From the NCBI GenBank assembly GCA_947630935.1, contig CANRJL010000059.1:1-6500 (forward strand): a DNA stretch of 6,500 nt. The letters run 5' to 3'. Positions 5,727 through 6,500 of the stretch are shown in pieces; positions within the stretch are counted from its first letter, which is position 1; each line of letters opens with the position of its first letter. Under the pieces are notes generated by a model that made no database searches, was not told the origin of the DNA, and worked only from the letters and a program-made list of their open reading frames with translations. A program made the translations under genes and the position numbers. Source of the DNA: an uncultured Bacilli bacterium. GTDB taxonomy: Bacteria; Bacillota_I; Bacilli_A; RF39; UBA660.

Positions 5727-5751
5727 AGGGGGGGGGGTATTATGTTATAAT
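5720..5751 (+). promoter_or_regulatory. Sigma-70-type promoter with a G10 tract in the spacer
   Basis: The -35 element is TTGACT (5720-5725, five of six consensus bases). The -10 element is a perfect TATAAT (5746-5751), preceded by TG at 5743-5744, which makes an extended -10. The spacer is 20 bp, three more than optimal, and half of it is ten consecutive G (5728-5737). No better -35 exists at 16-18 bp. The promoter points into the partial CDS starting at 5785 and would start transcription near 5757-5760. Loss of three G would restore a 17 bp spacer, so promoter strength should depend on tract length. Confidence 0.75.
5728..5737. repeat. Homopolymeric G10 tract (candidate contingency locus)
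   Basis: Ten uninterrupted G lie between the -35 and -10 elements in an otherwise AT-rich region. No comparable G or C run occurs elsewhere in the window. Tracts of this kind lengthen and shorten by slipped-strand mispairing. In Neisseria meningitidis porA a poly-G tract in the same position changes the promoter spacer and so the expression level. The tract is not inside a reading frame I can support. Confidence 0.85.
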
Positions 5752-5752
5752 T

Positions 5753-5773
5753 TTTTCTATAAAAAGTAGAAAA
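5753..5773. repeat. Inverted repeat at the predicted transcription start
   Basis: TTTTCTA (5753-5759) and TAGAAAA (5767-5773) are perfect 7 bp arms around a 7 nt centre (5760-5766). They lie between the -10 element and the start codon. If transcription starts near 5758, most of the left arm would not be transcribed, so the dyad could act as a protein-binding site on DNA rather than as an RNA hairpin. A/T-only sequence makes chance symmetry fairly likely. Confidence 0.3.
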
Positions 5774-5776
5774 GAG
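5771..5776 (+). promoter_or_regulatory. Weak ribosome binding site of the partial surface-protein gene
   Basis: AAAGAG lies 8 nt before ATG at 5785. It is a poor match to AGGAGG compared with the strong sites in the ribosomal protein operon. The start is supported mainly by the protein: it gives a basic N-terminus directly followed by a hydrophobic helix. Confidence 0.45.
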
Positions 5777-5784
5777 AATAACAA

Positions 5785-6500
5785 ATGAAGCTAAAAAGAT
5801 TAGAAAAAAATAAATATAAGAAAGTATTGATGTTAGTAATCTTTGGGATAGTATTTCTTGTAATAGGTATGCTTTTGGAAAAGACATTTTCACTATATCA
5901 AGTCAATAAAAGCTTTGAATTTGTAAATGGTAAAGTAAATTACTATGGTCATAGTGATGTGTATTTTGCTTATTATAATGGTAATACCTGGTTAGATGAC
6001 ATTCCGAAGAAAAATAATGCTGACAATCTAACCTTTGAGAAAGCTGAATGTGATAATGATGCAACAATTGAATGGAATTATGAAGAATGGACACCAAAAG
6101 TTAAGAATTTAACCAAAGCCAAAACCAGATGTTCCTTATATTTTAAAAAAGAAGAAATGAATAATATTTCTACTTGTGGCAAAAGTGGAACAAATGCGGC
6201 AACATGTATTAAAAATGAAGCAAGTAAAGATACCACCAATTTAGCTAATGACAACACAAGTGACAAAAATATTCGCTATATTGGAGCAAGTCCGAATAAT
6301 TATGTTCGCTTTAATAATGAGTTATGGCGCATAATAGGAGTTATGAACAATATAAAAACAAGTGCTAATGGTACTGGTGAAAGCAGATTAAAAATTATTA
6401 AAGGCGATAGTATAGGACAATTTGCTTTAGATAGTAGCAGCAGTAATGACTGGACAACCTCAACTTTAAAGGAAGTATTGCAAGAAAGAAATGAAGCTAA
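5785..6500 (+). CDS. Putative membrane-anchored extracellular surface protein (partial, 3' end outside window)
   Basis: The frame is open from ATG 5785 to the window edge: 238 complete codons with no stop, so the C-terminus is missing. Residues 1-13 are Lys-rich, and 14-31 (VLMLVIFGIVFLVIGMLL) form one hydrophobic helix, a signal anchor or uncleaved signal peptide that places the rest outside the cell. Residues 44-121 look like a beta-rich domain with VYFAYYNGNTW (59-69), the pair C89/C116 and the closing CSLYFKK. A second part has C131/C141, then SDKNIRYIGASPNNYVRFNN (159-178) and ELWRIIGVMN (179-188). This pattern is familiar to me from surface proteins of uncultured gut Bacillota; similarity to DUF6273-type domains is possible but not verified. 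The function is unknown. There is no lipobox, type IV prepilin site or sortase motif in the visible part. The gene has its own promoter with a G tract and lies after the operon terminator. Codon use is as AT-rich as that of its neighbours. Confidence 0.8.
   Translation, partial: MKLKRLEKNKYKKVLMLVIFGIVFLVIGMLLEKTFSLYQVNKSFEFVNGKVNYYGHSDVYFAYYNGNTWLDDIPKKNNADNLTFEKAECDNDATIEWNYEEWTPKVKNLTKAKTRCSLYFKKEEMNNISTCGKSGTNAATCIKNEASKDTTNLANDNTSDKNIRYIGASPNNYVRFNNELWRIIGVMNNIKTSANGTGESRLKIIKGDSIGQFALDSSSSNDWTTSTLKEVLQERNEA

Noticed and set aside
5700..5785. Invertible promoter flanked by recombinase sites
   Set aside because: The inverted repeats present are 5 and 7 bp, not paired with each other, and no recombinase gene is visible. 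Slippage in the G tract explains the region better.
5785..5900. Type IV prepilin or lipoprotein signal in the surface protein
   Set aside because: There is no Gly-Phe-Thr-Leu-Ile-Glu-like cleavage site and no cysteine lipobox after the hydrophobic segment, so only a signal anchor or plain signal peptide can be supported.
5903..6266. Two minus-strand open frames (5903-6097 and 6078-6266) opposite the surface-protein gene
   Set aside because: The + strand has an uninterrupted frame with promoter, start, signal anchor and coherent protein composition. The minus frames are short, overlap each other and lack such features.

Overview
The window is strongly AT-rich and reads as the distal half of a spc-alpha type ribosomal protein operon from a low-GC Gram-positive bacterium (Bacillota). 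TGG is the only tryptophan codon in the genes read, and TGA ends secY and map, so the standard bacterial code applies and Mycoplasma-type recoding does not. The divergent but complete housekeeping proteins, the apparent loss of rpmD, the variant adenylate kinase P-loop and the kind of surface protein at the right end together suggest an uncultured gut Bacilli/Mollicutes-like lineage (RF39-like). That assignment is an inference, not something the sequence proves.

Bases 1-5648 hold one tight, co-directional + strand gene train: the tail of rpsE, then rplO, secY, adk, map, infA, rpmJ, rpsM, rpsK, rpoA and rplQ. Neighbours overlap (rplO/secY by 1 nt, secY/adk by 4 nt, adk/map by 8 nt) or are separated by 1-19 nt, and each start has a visible Shine-Dalgarno-like sequence, often inside the previous gene or on its stop codon. 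The products serve ribosome assembly (L15, L36, S13, S11, L17), translation initiation (IF-1), N-terminal methionine removal (MetAP), nucleotide balance (Adk), membrane insertion of nascent proteins (SecY) and transcription (RNAP alpha). The gene order is the classical Bacillota one. Two departures are that no rpmD (L30) lies between rpsE and rplO, and that IF-1 carries an extra lysine-rich N-terminus of about 20 residues.

Bases 5649-5784 separate the operon from an unrelated gene. A hairpin plus T-run just after rplQ looks like an intrinsic terminator. It is followed by a promoter with TTGACT at -35 and a perfect extended -10 (TGTTATAAT). The spacer between these elements contains an uninterrupted run of ten G, in a genome where G runs are rare, and is 20 bp long instead of the usual 17. 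This is the architecture of a phase-variable promoter tuned by slipped-strand mispairing.

Bases 5785-6500 hold the first 238 codons of a gene that runs off the window. It encodes a membrane-anchored or secreted extracellular protein (basic N-terminus, one hydrophobic helix, then an Asn/Asp/Ser/Thr/aromatic-rich exterior with four cysteines). A G-tract promoter in front of a surface protein is the most interesting signal here: a candidate on/off or graded switch for surface variation, sitting beside the most conserved operon in the genome.
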